Origin: JAPXSY01 sp033812795
Lineage (GTDB): Bacteria; Verrucomicrobiota; Kiritimatiellia; RFP12; UBA1067
Assembly: GCA_033812795.1 (NCBI GenBank)
Contig: JAPXSY010000001.1
Span: 62,001-126,000, forward strand
Length of the DNA stretch: 64,000 nucleotides
Direction of reading: 5' to 3'
Shown here: positions 34,252 through 43,141 of the stretch, piece after piece
Layout of the letters: the number at the start of each line of letters is the position of its first letter
Numbering within the stretch: the first letter of the stretch is position 1
Notes under the pieces: generated by a model
What the model was told of the DNA's origin: nothing
Seen by the model: only the letters and a program-made list of their open reading frames with translations
Database searches by the model: none
Translations under genes and position numbers: made by a program

Positions 34252-34328
34252 TGGTGCGCCTGGCGGGGGTCGAACCCACAACCTTCGGCTTCGGAGGCCG
34301 ACACTCTATCCGGTTGAGCTACAGGCGC
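34252..34328 (-). tRNA. tRNA-Arg (CCG anticodon)
   Basis: A 77-base cloverleaf: acceptor GCGCCTG/CAGGCGC, anticodon arm TCGGC-CTCCGAA-GCCGA with anticodon CCG (reads CGG), T loop TTCGACC, and encoded CCA. All stems pair apart from ordinary G-U pairs. It sits directly upstream of pflB. Confidence 0.95.
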
Positions 34329-34342
34329 AAAAAGTGGGGGTT

Positions 34343-34371
34343 ATGATAATGACTGTCAGGTCGGACTTCAA
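34343..34371 (-). promoter_or_regulatory. sigma-70 promoter of tRNA-Arg (and possibly pflB)
   Basis: Minus-strand TTGAAG (34371-34366) and TATCAT (34348-34343) with a 17-base spacer, 15 bases before the tRNA. No terminator is seen between the tRNA and pflB. Confidence 0.65.
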
Positions 34372-34429
34372 GCCCGTTGTTCATCCCGGAACCGAAAATC
34401 CGAGGCACACGGCACAGTAAGCCCCCTGT

Positions 34430-36091
34430 TCAGCCCGCGTCGTCGTCTTCCGCAGGAGCGGTGATCTTCTCCGTTTCCCCATCCTCCTCATCATCAAGAG
34501 GACGGGTCGGTTGGAAATCCTGACAGGAGAGATTCCAGGAGAGCCATGCGTCGAACAGGTTGGCGTTGCGGCGGCGCGCGATGGCGTTCCGGATTTGCGC
34601 GCGCATCATCTCGGCCGCCAGTGCGTCACCCGGCTGGCGGTCCTGCACATAAACCAGAAGCGCGCGGGCCGCGGAGACCGGAATGATCTCGGAAAGCTCG
34701 CCCTTGCGCAGCGTCATGGCTCCGTAGGCGATCGAGAAACTGTTCTCAAACTTCTGGTTTTGGATGTCACTGACCGTATACGTGAGGGCCGTGGTGACGT
34801 TGAGCGCTTTTTCCCGGGCAGCTTCGGCGAACGATTTGCCTTCGCCGAGGCGCTTCAACAGATCCTCCCGCAACGTCTTGGCAACATTGTCGAACTTCTC
34901 GGTACGCGCCTTGGCTTGGGCTCTCGGCTTCAACTCTTCCAAGACCGCCTCATACGTCGGCGTATGCGCTTCCGAACGTTCCAGCGGCTCGATCACGTAA
35001 ATGAACTGCTGCCCCTTGACGATACCGAAGCGTGAATCCGCGCGCTCGGGATCCAATTCGAAGGCGGCATCCGCAAATGCCTTGCTGTCCTCGACCCAGA
35101 ACAACGCCTCCTCAGCGCCGAAGAGCGGAGAACGTTTGACGGGCAGGCGTTGCTGCATTGAAATCTGATCGAGCGCATTGGATCCCGCCGCGGTCAGCTT
35201 GCCGTACACGGTGAAGGTGACACTCGTCTCCGCGCAGTACCGGGCCTCCTCCAGCATCAGTTCGGCGAGAATGTTCGTGCGCACCTCGGCAAAGGGGATC
35301 GGTTCCGTCGTGTTGTTGGTGGTGGTCCGGGTATAGGTGTTCGCGTGGCTGTCGTAATATTCCAGCAGGTCATCCTCGGGCACGGAAACGGCCGCGAGAT
35401 AATTGGAGACCGGAATCATGACATACCGCACGGACATCCGGTCCGGCAGGGCGAACGAGTCCTTGTTCTCCTCATAATACTTTCGGTAATCGGCATCGGT
35501 CAGCGGCATTGCGGCTTCCGCGAAGCGGTTGCTGACTGCGGCGACCTGCACCGTAAAGATGTCGGTCATGGCGGCGAGCTCATCCTCCAGCTCCATGGGC
35601 GCAACCCAGGCGGCGGTTTCGACGAGCGCGGCGTTTTTCATGATTGCCAACTGGTGGCTCACCATGTTCTCATACAGGGTGGGCGTCAAGCCCTGCTCGG
35701 CGAGCACCGCGCGGTAGCGGTTGAGATCAAACCCGTTGGGGCCCTGAAAACCCGGCGCCTCACGCAAGACCGCGCGGATCTCGTCCCGGCTGGCCGCCAA
35801 ACCATTTTTCCGCGCCACCTGCCGCGCCGCCAACTGTTCCCATGCACGGCGGTCCACCACGCTGGCGGGGGTCGTGTTGTCACGGTTCTGGCCGAATCCG
35901 CGGATCGTCTGCACAACCCGATCGAACTCCTCAGAGGTGACCGTTTTCCCGTTCAGTTTCCCGGCGGCCATCCGATCCTGAGGCCGCTGGAAACAGGAAT
36001 CCACGGCCACAAACGCAACCGCAATGACAATAACGAAGAAGCCCCAGAGAATCCGGCTACGGATGAGGCGGTTGAAATGATAAATGAACAC
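34430..36091 (-). CDS. PpiD-like membrane-anchored periplasmic folding factor
   Basis: About 553 residues with one N-terminal membrane anchor (LWGFFVIVIAVAFVAV, roughly residues 15-30) and a large periplasmic SurA-N-like region (KLNGKTVTSEEFDRVV, about 45-200). A parvulin-like C-terminal half is diverged: SKAFADAAFELDPERADSRFGIV and FIYVIEPLERSEAH recall it, but the sheet motifs are poor, so isomerase activity is doubtful. The acidic tail (DDEEDGETEKITAPAEDDDAG) is short and disordered. The GTG at 36091 (VFIYHFNRL) is chosen since PpiD homologues begin just before such a stretch; a TTG at 36124 would add 11 residues. The FecR-like gene upstream runs the same way. Confidence 0.78.
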   Translation of the reverse strand: MFIYHFNRLIRSRILWGFFVIVIAVAFVAVDSCFQRPQDRMAAGKLNGKTVTSEEFDRVVQTIRGFGQNRDNTTPASVVDRRAWEQLAARQVARKNGLAASRDEIRAVLREAPGFQGPNGFDLNRYRAVLAEQGLTPTLYENMVSHQLAIMKNAALVETAAWVAPMELEDELAAMTDIFTVQVAAVSNRFAEAAMPLTDADYRKYYEENKDSFALPDRMSVRYVMIPVSNYLAAVSVPEDDLLEYYDSHANTYTRTTTNNTTEPIPFAEVRTNILAELMLEEARYCAETSVTFTVYGKLTAAGSNALDQISMQQRLPVKRSPLFGAEEALFWVEDSKAFADAAFELDPERADSRFGIVKGQQFIYVIEPLERSEAHTPTYEAVLEELKPRAQAKARTEKFDNVAKTLREDLLKRLGEGKSFAEAAREKALNVTTALTYTVSDIQNQKFENSFSIAYGAMTLRKGELSEIIPVSAARALLVYVQDRQPGDALAAEMMRAQIRNAIARRRNANLFDAWLSWNLSCQDFQPTRPLDDEEDGETEKITAPAEDDDAG

Positions 36092-36191
36092 GATTTTTTT
36101 CCAAACGGGGTTGAGTACGCGCAACGTTTATCACAAGAAAAACCGGTGGCTGCGCAGGCCGCCGGTCATCCCCCACAACACGCCCCTTCGA

Positions 36192-37190
36192 TCAGGGCTC
36201 CTTCTGCCCGTCCGCCGCAGGCGTGGCGGGCACGGCCGGGGCTGCGGAGTCCTGCGCCACACCGTCCAAAAGAACTGGCAACGCCTCTTCTTTCGGTTCC
36301 GGTTCCGCGGGGACAATCAATTCGCCGGTGGTCAGGTCCGGACGCCCCTCCGCGTAAACGAAACGGTGCCGGGCGATTCCGGTGGGGCTCACAACCAAGG
36401 TCGAGATGATCGGGCGGCCACCGACCGGCGCGTTCTCACGCCAGATCTTCACCACGGCTTTGGGAGTCATGCCGAAGGTGACCGGTGTCTCGGTGCCGTT
36501 TTCCAGCACGATCGGGAAATCGCCCGACACGCTGGTGAGCCGGGTGAGCGTGCGGTCAGGCGCGTTCTGAATGTTCACCGTATTGGCGGCGCGCAGTGCC
36601 GGAATGTGGTATTGCGCGCCCTCCACAAGTGCCGAACCGGTGATCGTGGCGGCCTGAAAGGTTTCCAGCGTACCATCACAAACCAGCGTGTACTCTCCCC
36701 GACCCGCCACATTGCGGCAGGTGGTGCTGGGGGTCTCGATCGCGAACAGCCCCTCCTGAAGATTATCCCGGAGCGTCGTCTTCATGGCGCCGCCGCTGAA
36801 ACGCAGCACACGGGCCTCGGGATTCTTTTCCGGCGCTGTCACCACAACCTCCGTGTTCGCGGTGAGCTTGACGCTCTCCTGAGCGGAGAACACCAGCAGG
36901 GCCGACCCGCCCATGCCAATGCGGAACACGGTTCCCAACGGATAGTATTTGTTGTTCGTCGCCGGCGCGAACCCCTCCGTCCCCGGTATGTTCACCTCGC
37001 ACACGCCCAACACATTCATCAGGCGCACGAGCGGATCAAACACCTTGACGGCGGCCGCGTCACTTTCCTGTGCCGCCGCAGGCACCGCCTCACCCGCAAC
37101 AGGTGCCGCATTTTCCTGAGCCAGGGCCGTCAGCAGAGCTAACCCCATCACGCAACATCCCACCCGCAACAATCCTGTCTGATCCATCAT
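36192..37190 (-). CDS. secreted FecR-like beta-sandwich protein
   Basis: A 332-residue exported protein: signal peptide about residues 1-24 (LLRVGCCVMGLALLTALAQ), Ala-rich linker, then FecR-like text (YYPLGTVFRIGMGGSALLVF, VKLTANTEVVVT, VLRFSGGAMKTTLRDN, GEYTLVCDGTLETF). FecR-type domains sense or scaffold at the envelope, but no sigma/anti-sigma partner is nearby, so a structural role is as likely. The tail is Ala/Pro/Glu-rich. Of two adjacent ATGs, 37190 is used; GAGGGAG lies upstream. It is divergent from the Rrf2 regulator and followed by the PpiD-like gene. Confidence 0.68.
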   Translation of the reverse strand: MMDQTGLLRVGCCVMGLALLTALAQENAAPVAGEAVPAAAQESDAAAVKVFDPLVRLMNVLGVCEVNIPGTEGFAPATNNKYYPLGTVFRIGMGGSALLVFSAQESVKLTANTEVVVTAPEKNPEARVLRFSGGAMKTTLRDNLQEGLFAIETPSTTCRNVAGRGEYTLVCDGTLETFQAATITGSALVEGAQYHIPALRAANTVNIQNAPDRTLTRLTSVSGDFPIVLENGTETPVTFGMTPKAVVKIWRENAPVGGRPIISTLVVSPTGIARHRFVYAEGRPDLTTGELIVPAEPEPKEEALPVLLDGVAQDSAAPAVPATPAADGQKEP

Positions 37191-37258
37191 GGGGACGACT
37201 CCCTCGTTCGCATGCCGTTTCAACAAACCTTCTACCTCAAATAAAAAAGATGAGGAAT

Positions 37259-37287
37259 TTTAGATCAAACCCGTCAGATAGTCAATC
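37259..37287 (-). promoter_or_regulatory. strong sigma-70 promoter of the FecR-like gene
   Basis: Minus-strand TTGACT (37287-37282) and TAAAAT (37264-37259), 17-base spacer, about 70 bases before the start at 37190. It lies in the 239-base divergent gap shared with the Rrf2 gene. Confidence 0.7.
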
Positions 37288-37429
37288 CGTGCTTCACCGG
37301 CAAACGTTTTTTTCACACCCTCCGTTTCTTCGTTTCCGACGGCGGGCATTTTCGTGTTCCGTATTGGGACCGAATCCGTTAGAATCTGCCTCGTTCCCAA
37401 ACCTACATGCGCTGAAAAAGGATGTAAAT

Positions 37430-37870
37430 GTGAAAATCTCGACCAAGGGACGGTACGGACTCCGTATCCTGATGGACATTGCCCTGCATCAGGACGCGGG
37501 CGCGGTGACGCTGAATGAGATCGCGCGACGCCAAGGAATCTCCGTGAAATATTTATGGCAGGTGATCAATCCGCTCAAGACCGCAGGGCTCCTGAGTGTG
37601 ACGCGCGGTGCGAAAGGCGGGTACATGCTGGCGCGGTCGCCCGAACAAATCACGGTTCTGGACATCGTGCGGATTCTAGAGGGCTCCGTGGTGCTGCTGG
37701 ACTGCCTCACGAATAAGAAGCATTGCGACCAGATGGACATCTGCGTGGCGCGCACGGTCTGGATGGAGGCGCAGAACGCCATGGAGGACGTGCTGCGAGG
37801 CATAACGCTGGAAACCGTACTCCGCCGTTGCGCGGACGCGACCGCCACAGCCAACGACTACTCGATCTGA
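37430..37870 (+). CDS. Rrf2-family regulator, probable Fe-S sensor
   Basis: A 146-residue winged-helix transcription factor. The N-terminal wHTH has the Rrf2 signature ISTKGRYGLRILMDIA, a recognition helix ISVKYLWQVINPLKTAGLL and the wing RGAKGGYMLAR. Three cysteines, C92, C99 and C105 (C-x6-C-x5-C), sit where IscR ligates its [2Fe-2S] cluster (C-x5-C-x5-C), suggesting iron-sulfur or redox sensing. The start is a GTG at 37430, preceded by AAGGATG; an upstream in-frame extension is of low quality. No isc or suf genes are nearby, so targets are unknown; the divergent FecR-like gene is one possibility. Confidence 0.85.
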   Translation: MKISTKGRYGLRILMDIALHQDAGAVTLNEIARRQGISVKYLWQVINPLKTAGLLSVTRGAKGGYMLARSPEQITVLDIVRILEGSVVLLDCLTNKKHCDQMDICVARTVWMEAQNAMEDVLRGITLETVLRRCADATATANDYSI

Positions 37871-37913
37871 CGCACCGCGTCGGGCCGCGGCATACGAACG
37901 GATCCCGCCTCGC

Positions 37914-38702
37914 TCATTTTTCCGGCGCGGAAACCGCAGCGGGCGCCGACTGTGTCACGGCACCGGGCACGGCTAACGCAGGCGGCACGCTTTGCGCGGC
38001 CTGATCCGCGGCATCGAACAGCGAACGCGCGGCGCGCGGCTCATACCGGTCGACAACCCCCTGAAGCTGGGCGACCGCCATCTCCCAGGTCGCGTCACCC
38101 GTTTTTGCGGCCTTGAGGTTTTCCAGCCGTTTCCGGGCTTCGTCCTTTTTACCCTGCAACGTCAACACACGCGCGATCCCCATCACGGACTGCGGCTGCA
38201 GAAAATGATCCGTCCGGTCACGCTCGAATTCCTGATAGGCGGTCAGCGCGTCATCCAGACGGTTCAGCGCTTCCAGCGCATGCGCGCGGCCCAACTCCGC
38301 GATCTCCCGGAACCCTTGCGGCGCGCCTTTTTTCAGGCAGAGTTCGTACAGGTCGAGTGACTCCTGTGCCTTCCCGGCATCGAAATACGCTTTGGCCAGA
38401 CGCAGCCGCGCGGCGTTTCCGGCCTTGAACGAGCCGTACTGCGCCACCACACCCTCGAGGTCCTCCAACGAATGAGCCTGGAGGAACGCCTGATTGGCGG
38501 CCGCGATTTTCGCCGTACGGTAGTACTTGAACGCCCAGACCGCACCGCAAACCAGCACAACGGCACCGAAGGTGATCAGCGATTGCGGACCCTTCGACCG
38601 CCACCAGTCATACAAGGGCAGCAACTCTTCCGGCAGGTTCTCCGGAATGGTTTTCAAATCCGTTTTGGCCGACTCGTCCGCACGGGCATGCTTTTGACTC
38701 AT
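37914..38702 (-). CDS. membrane-anchored TPR protein (YfgM-like)
   Basis: A 262-residue protein with a cytoplasmic head, one membrane segment (SLITFGAVVLVCGAVWAF, about residues 41-58) and three to four tetratricopeptide-like helical repeats (RLRLAKAYFDAGKAQESLDL, EIAELGRAHALEALNRLDDA, MGIARVLTLQGKKDEARKRL). The layout matches YfgM-like factors that work with PpiD at the Sec translocon; the PpiD-like gene is 1.8 kb away on the same strand, which fits, but interaction is inference. The tail is Ala/Pro-rich. It is convergent with the Rrf2 gene. Confidence 0.78.
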   Translation of the reverse strand: MSQKHARADESAKTDLKTIPENLPEELLPLYDWWRSKGPQSLITFGAVVLVCGAVWAFKYYRTAKIAAANQAFLQAHSLEDLEGVVAQYGSFKAGNAARLRLAKAYFDAGKAQESLDLYELCLKKGAPQGFREIAELGRAHALEALNRLDDALTAYQEFERDRTDHFLQPQSVMGIARVLTLQGKKDEARKRLENLKAAKTGDATWEMAVAQLQGVVDRYEPRAARSLFDAADQAAQSVPPALAVPGAVTQSAPAAVSAPEK

Positions 38703-38814
38703 GTTTTCCGCCTCTGAAAAGGGTAAAAAGTTTTAGTATTGGGGTTCCGCAGACGAAAAGCAAGACCAAAGAGGACGAAATCACGTTCGGAACGGGAATG
38801 CGTCCGTGTTCCGC

Positions 38815-38844
38815 TTGTTCCCCTGCCGTATTTCCTGCTATGAT
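38815..38844 (+). promoter_or_regulatory. sigma-70-type promoter of guaA
   Basis: TTGTTC (38815-38820) and TATGAT (38839-38844) with an 18-base spacer, about 60 bases before the guaA GTG. Confidence 0.45.
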
Positions 38845-38904
38845 CTGTTTTTATGGATGCCGGGGTAAACCGGTGTTCCGCCCAACAATCGGTATGGAGG
38901 ACCC

Positions 38905-40173
38905 GTGAAGCAGACACATGACACCGTTGTGATTCTTGATTTCGGCGCCATCAACAGCCAGGCTGCGGCCAAACTCATCCGGCAGCTCAACATCTATTGT
39001 GAAGTGCTCCCCTGCACCGCCGCGCGTGAACGGATCGAAGCCCTCCGCCCCAAAGCGCTGGTGCTGCAGCGCGGCGCAGAGTTCGGCGCGAACACCCTCA
39101 AACGCTCGCCCGCGACGGATCCCGCTGCATGGGGAGTCCCGGTTCTGGATCTGTCGGATCTGCCCTGCGAGATCGCGACCTTCGAAACCTTTCTCCTCAG
39201 CCAGTGCGGCTTGCGTCAGGATTGGACGGTCGAAGCGTTCATCCGCGAGGCGATCGACGAAATCCGCGGGATGGTGGGATCGCACCGGGTTCTGCTGGCG
39301 ATGTCGGGGGGAGTCGACTCTTCGGTCTGCGCCCTGCTCGCGCACCGTGCGGTCGGCGACCGGCTCACTTGTGTGTTCGTGGATCACGGCCTGATGCGCA
39401 AAGGTGAATCGGATGAGGTCTGTTCTGTGTTCCGCGACCGTTTCGGGATCCCGTTGCGCCATGTCGATGCGGCGGAGCGTTTCCTTGCGCGGCTGGCGGG
39501 CATCACCGACCCGGAACACAAACGCAAGATCATCGGCGAGGAGTTCATCCGCGTGTTTGAGGAAGAGGCCGCCGCGGCGGGCGAGCCGGATTTCCTGGTG
39601 CAGGGGACCATCTATCCCGACATCATCGAAAGCGGATGGGACGGCGGAAAACCGGTGAAAGCCCACCACAATGTCGGCGGCCTGCCTGACCGCATCGCAT
39701 TCAAGGGGTTGGTGGAGCCCTTGAAATATCTGTTCAAAGATGAGGTGCGTCAGGTGGCACTGGCCTTGGGAATCCCGGCCGCGATCGCCATGCGCCAGCC
39801 GTTTCCGGGCCCTGGTCTGGGTGTGCGCTGCCTCGGCGAAGTCACCCGGGAGAAACTCGATATTTTGCGCGAAGCGGACTTCCTGTTCCGGAACGCGATT
39901 GTGGCGGCGGATCTGGAAACGCAGGCCAACCAGTATTTTGCCGTGTTGACCGACAGCCGTTCGGTGGGTGTCAGCCAGGACGCCCGAACCTATGCCTACA
40001 CCGTCGCGCTTCGGGCAGTGCAGACATCGGACTTCATGACCGCGCAATTTGTGAAAATCCCGCTGGATGTGCTGGAATCCGTCTCCGAACAGATCACCCG
40101 CGAGGTGCCGCAAGTGAACCGCGTCGTGTACGACATCACGAACAAACCGCCGTCCACGATTGAATGGGAGTGA
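38905..40173 (+). CDS. guaA: GMP synthase with a collapsed glutaminase domain
   Basis: A 422-residue GMP synthase; ordinary GuaA is about 510-525. The ATP-pyrophosphatase domain is complete: SGGVDSS (134-140), VDHGLMRKGESDEV, VQGTIYPDIIESG, and the C-terminal RQPFPGPGLGVRC and DITNKPPSTIEWE blocks. The N-terminal class I glutamine amidotransferase is reduced to about 90 residues: VVILDFGAINSQAAAKLIRQ and a decayed SGGP loop remain, but at GVPVL the usual nucleophile elbow GICYG is lost, with roughly 95 residues containing the Cys and the His/Glu pair. It resumes at FETFLLSQCGLRQDWTVE. It should therefore use free ammonia or a separate glutaminase. GGAGG lies 5 bases before the GTG. Confidence 0.93.
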   Translation: MKQTHDTVVILDFGAINSQAAAKLIRQLNIYCEVLPCTAARERIEALRPKALVLQRGAEFGANTLKRSPATDPAAWGVPVLDLSDLPCEIATFETFLLSQCGLRQDWTVEAFIREAIDEIRGMVGSHRVLLAMSGGVDSSVCALLAHRAVGDRLTCVFVDHGLMRKGESDEVCSVFRDRFGIPLRHVDAAERFLARLAGITDPEHKRKIIGEEFIRVFEEEAAAAGEPDFLVQGTIYPDIIESGWDGGKPVKAHHNVGGLPDRIAFKGLVEPLKYLFKDEVRQVALALGIPAAIAMRQPFPGPGLGVRCLGEVTREKLDILREADFLFRNAIVAADLETQANQYFAVLTDSRSVGVSQDARTYAYTVALRAVQTSDFMTAQFVKIPLDVLESVSEQITREVPQVNRVVYDITNKPPSTIEWE

Positions 40174-40248
40174 CGGCATACGAGGCCGCGCCATACGCGC
40201 CTGCACCGGAAAACAATGAGGGGCACAGCTTGTAACAGGGAGCAAACC

Positions 40249-42693
40249 ATGCAAAACTTCGAAAAACTCGGCTCGTTCTATCTAGGTAAGGAATATGATC
40301 TCGCGGCAGGGGCGCGGACAGACAACCTCCTCTTGTATGACGCAAAAGACCTGACGACCCACGCCATGATCGTGGGCATGACCGGAAGCGGCAAAACGGG
40401 CCTCGCCATCTCGCTGCTCGAAGAGGCGGCGATCGACGGGATTCCCGCGATCCTGATCGATCCAAAGGGAGATCTCGCGAATCTGATGTTGCAGTTCCCG
40501 GACCTCACGCCTGATGCCTTTCAGCCCTGGGTCGATCCCTCCGAAGCCACACGCAAAGGAGTGAGCCTCGCAGATCTCGCGGCGGCCACGGCTCAAACCT
40601 GGCGCAACGGACTCGTCGAGTGGGGTCAGGACCCCTCCCGCATCCGCCGATTGCGGGACGGCGCGGAGTTCGTTATTTACACTCCCGGTCACGCTTCCGT
40701 GCGTCCGCTCCAGATCCTGCGTTCGTTCGCCGCGCCCCCCCCGGCACTCCGGAGCGACGATGCGGCGTTGCACGACCGGGTTTTGACGGCCGTGTCCGGT
40801 CTGCTCGGCTTGCTCGGCCTCGATGCGGATCCTGTTCAGAGCCGCGACGCTATCCTGCTCTCCAATCTGTTTTGTCACGCTTGGCGGGAAGGCCGTGATC
40901 TGGATCTTGCCGCCCTGATCCGTGACGTGCAGAAACCGCCCTTCGCCCGTGTCGGCGTGTTGGACCTCGAAACCTTCTATCCCTCCGCCGAACGCATGGG
41001 GTTGGTTATGCGCCTCAACAATGTTCTGGCATCGCCCGGCTTCAGCGCCTGGATGGAGGGTGAACCCCTTGACGTGCAACGCCTGTTGTTTTCCCCGACC
41101 GGCAAACCGCGCCATGCGATCCTTTATCTGGCGCATCTCTCCGATACCGAACGGATGTTCTTCGTGACCCTGTTACTCAACGAGGTCACCGCATGGATGC
41201 GGGCCCAGTCCGGCACCGGCAGCCTCCGGGCCCTGCTCTACATGGATGAGATCTTCGGGTACTTTCCGCCCACCGCCAACCCGCCCTCGAAAACACCGAT
41301 GCTGACCCTGCTCAAACAGGCCCGGGCCTACGGACTCGGCGTCGTGCTCGCCACCCAGAACCCCGTAGATCTGGACTACAAAGGCCTTTCGAACTGCGGC
41401 ACCTGGTTCATTGGAAGGCTTCAGACCGAACGCGACAAGAAACGGGTGATCGAAGGCTTGGAGGGCGCGGCCGCAAGCAGCGGCGCCGGCTTCGACCGCG
41501 CACGGACCGAACAGCTTCTGGCCGGTCTCGGCAACCGCCTGTTCCTGATGCGCAATGTTCACGAGGAGGAACCGGTGCTGTTCCAAACCCGGTGGGCACT
41601 GAGTTACCTGCGCGGTCCGCTGACCCTGCCGCAACTCGCGACCCTCGCGCCGCCGCGGGACACGATCCCCGAGGCGCAACCCGTAACGCAGACGGCGGCG
41701 CTTTCCGGCGCGTCTTTTCCGACTGCCGCCACACCCCTACCCCCAGCCGCAGCCCATCCCCTACCCCCGGACCTGCCCGTCTTCCACCTTCGCCCCGGCG
41801 CGTCATTTTCCGCCGACCTGGTTTACCGACCGATGGCGGCAGGCCTTGTCAACATGCGCTTTGTCGATGCGAAAGCGGGGCTCGACTTCTGGATGAACGG
41901 GATCGCGCTCGCGCCGTTTCTGGATGAGGGTGCCCGCGCCGCCTGGGAGGAGTGCGAAATCCGGCGCGGCACCTCCTCTGCCCTTCTGGATCCTCAACCC
42001 TTGCCGACGGTGGCGTTCGAAACACCGCCCGTTCACCTGCCGGGGTCCAAACAACTCGCGTCCTGGGCCAAGGATCTGGAAAGTCATCTCTACCAGACCC
42101 ACACGTTCGAGCTGCTCACCTACCCGGATCTGAAGCTCGCCGCGATGCCGGATGAGTCGGAAGGGGACTTCCGTGCGCGCATCATCCTGCGGTTGCGTGA
42201 ACAGCGTGATGCCGAACTCGCAAAGTGGAAAGCCGCGTACGCGCCGAAGTTCCAGACCCTCACGGACCAGATCCGGCGTGCGGAAGAGCGCGTGGCGCGC
42301 GAAAAAGAACAGGCGGGCCAGCAGAAATTCAATACCGCGCTTGCGTTCGGCGCCACACTGCTGGGCGCGTTCCTCGGCCGCGGGGGCGCCCCGGTCGGAA
42401 CAGTCGGACGTGCCACGACCGCCATGCGGAGCGCGGGACGGATCCGCAAAGAGAGCGGGGACGTCGCGCGCGCCTCCGAAAATCTCGAAACCCTTCGGCA
42501 ACGGTTGAGCGACATGCAGGAACAGTTCGACCGGGAACTCTCCGCCCTGCAGGCCCCGGTCGCGGCCGAAGCGCTGTCGCTCGTCAAGCGCCCGGTGCGG
42601 CCGCGGAAGTCCGATCTCTCCGTCGGCACCGTGGGACTCTGCTGGGTGCCGTGGCGCAAACGGCCCGACGGCATGTTCGAGCCTGCGGGATGA
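40249..42693 (+). CDS. HerA/FtsK-like P-loop ATPase of unknown role
   Basis: An 814-residue DUF87/HerA-type ATPase. Walker A GMTGSGKT (43-50), AILIDPKGDLANL, Walker B ALLYMDEIF (about 330-338) and a downstream VVLATQNPVDLDYKGLSNCG sensor block with an arginine-finger-like FIGRLQTERDKKR are all present. Residues about 490-520 are a Pro/Ala linker; the C-terminal third is helical with an amphipathic coiled coil (IRRAEERVAREKEQAGQQ) and a Gly/Ala hydrophobic patch (ALAFGATLLGAFLGRG) that may touch membrane. The usual HerA partner NurA is not nearby. AGGGAG precedes the ATG at 40249. Possible roles include DNA or protein pumping; no defence island context is visible. Confidence 0.8.
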   Translation: MQNFEKLGSFYLGKEYDLAAGARTDNLLLYDAKDLTTHAMIVGMTGSGKTGLAISLLEEAAIDGIPAILIDPKGDLANLMLQFPDLTPDAFQPWVDPSEATRKGVSLADLAAATAQTWRNGLVEWGQDPSRIRRLRDGAEFVIYTPGHASVRPLQILRSFAAPPPALRSDDAALHDRVLTAVSGLLGLLGLDADPVQSRDAILLSNLFCHAWREGRDLDLAALIRDVQKPPFARVGVLDLETFYPSAERMGLVMRLNNVLASPGFSAWMEGEPLDVQRLLFSPTGKPRHAILYLAHLSDTERMFFVTLLLNEVTAWMRAQSGTGSLRALLYMDEIFGYFPPTANPPSKTPMLTLLKQARAYGLGVVLATQNPVDLDYKGLSNCGTWFIGRLQTERDKKRVIEGLEGAAASSGAGFDRARTEQLLAGLGNRLFLMRNVHEEEPVLFQTRWALSYLRGPLTLPQLATLAPPRDTIPEAQPVTQTAALSGASFPTAATPLPPAAAHPLPPDLPVFHLRPGASFSADLVYRPMAAGLVNMRFVDAKAGLDFWMNGIALAPFLDEGARAAWEECEIRRGTSSALLDPQPLPTVAFETPPVHLPGSKQLASWAKDLESHLYQTHTFELLTYPDLKLAAMPDESEGDFRARIILRLREQRDAELAKWKAAYAPKFQTLTDQIRRAEERVAREKEQAGQQKFNTALAFGATLLGAFLGRGGAPVGTVGRATTAMRSAGRIRKESGDVARASENLETLRQRLSDMQEQFDRELSALQAPVAAEALSLVKRPVRPRKSDLSVGTVGLCWVPWRKRPDGMFEPAG

Positions 42694-42761
42694 CCATGAC
42701 AAAACAGCGTATATCCCCAATGTCCGCCACCCCCCTGCCCCCTTTAACCCCAGGTTAACTT

Positions 42762-43124
42762 ATGTCCTGCTCAATCCCGGACACGCGAACCCGACTGCTC
42801 CTCCTGCGCGGTGTGCTGCGCCGCTTTTTTCTAAACCTCTTCCGCCCCGCCTATGTGCGCGACAGCCTTGCGCGCCGACAAGGGGCGTGCAACCGTTGCG
42901 GTGCATGCTGCCACCTCGTGGCCAACCGTTGCGCACGGTTGCGCGTTTACCCGGACGGCCACTCCGAATGTTGGCGGTACGAAGGGTTCCGCATGCCGAA
43001 CTGCAAAACGTTCCCGATCGACGCGCGCGATCTGGCCGAGCGCGACTGGATCGCGCCCGACACGCCTTGCGGTTATTTCTGGCCGGATGCGCCCGTCACT
43101 CCGCAGCCTTCCCGCAGATCATGA
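42762..43124 (+). CDS. YkgJ-like cysteine-cluster protein
   Basis: A 120-residue protein with CNRCGACC and further spaced cysteines (NRCARL, SECWRYEG, PNCKTF, PCGYF), the arrangement of the YkgJ (Fe-S or zinc) cysteine-cluster family of unknown function. It starts 68 bases after the HerA-like gene, same strand, and is convergent with the sugar isomerase-like gene. Confidence 0.78.
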   Translation: MSCSIPDTRTRLLLLRGVLRRFFLNLFRPAYVRDSLARRQGACNRCGACCHLVANRCARLRVYPDGHSECWRYEGFRMPNCKTFPIDARDLAERDWIAPDTPCGYFWPDAPVTPQPSRRS

Positions 43125-43141
43125 TCATCGGCTTGTCTGCG

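Noticed and set aside
38851..40254. A 467-codon minus-strand open frame opposite guaA
   Set aside because: Shadow of the conserved GMP synthase; no start signal or domain.
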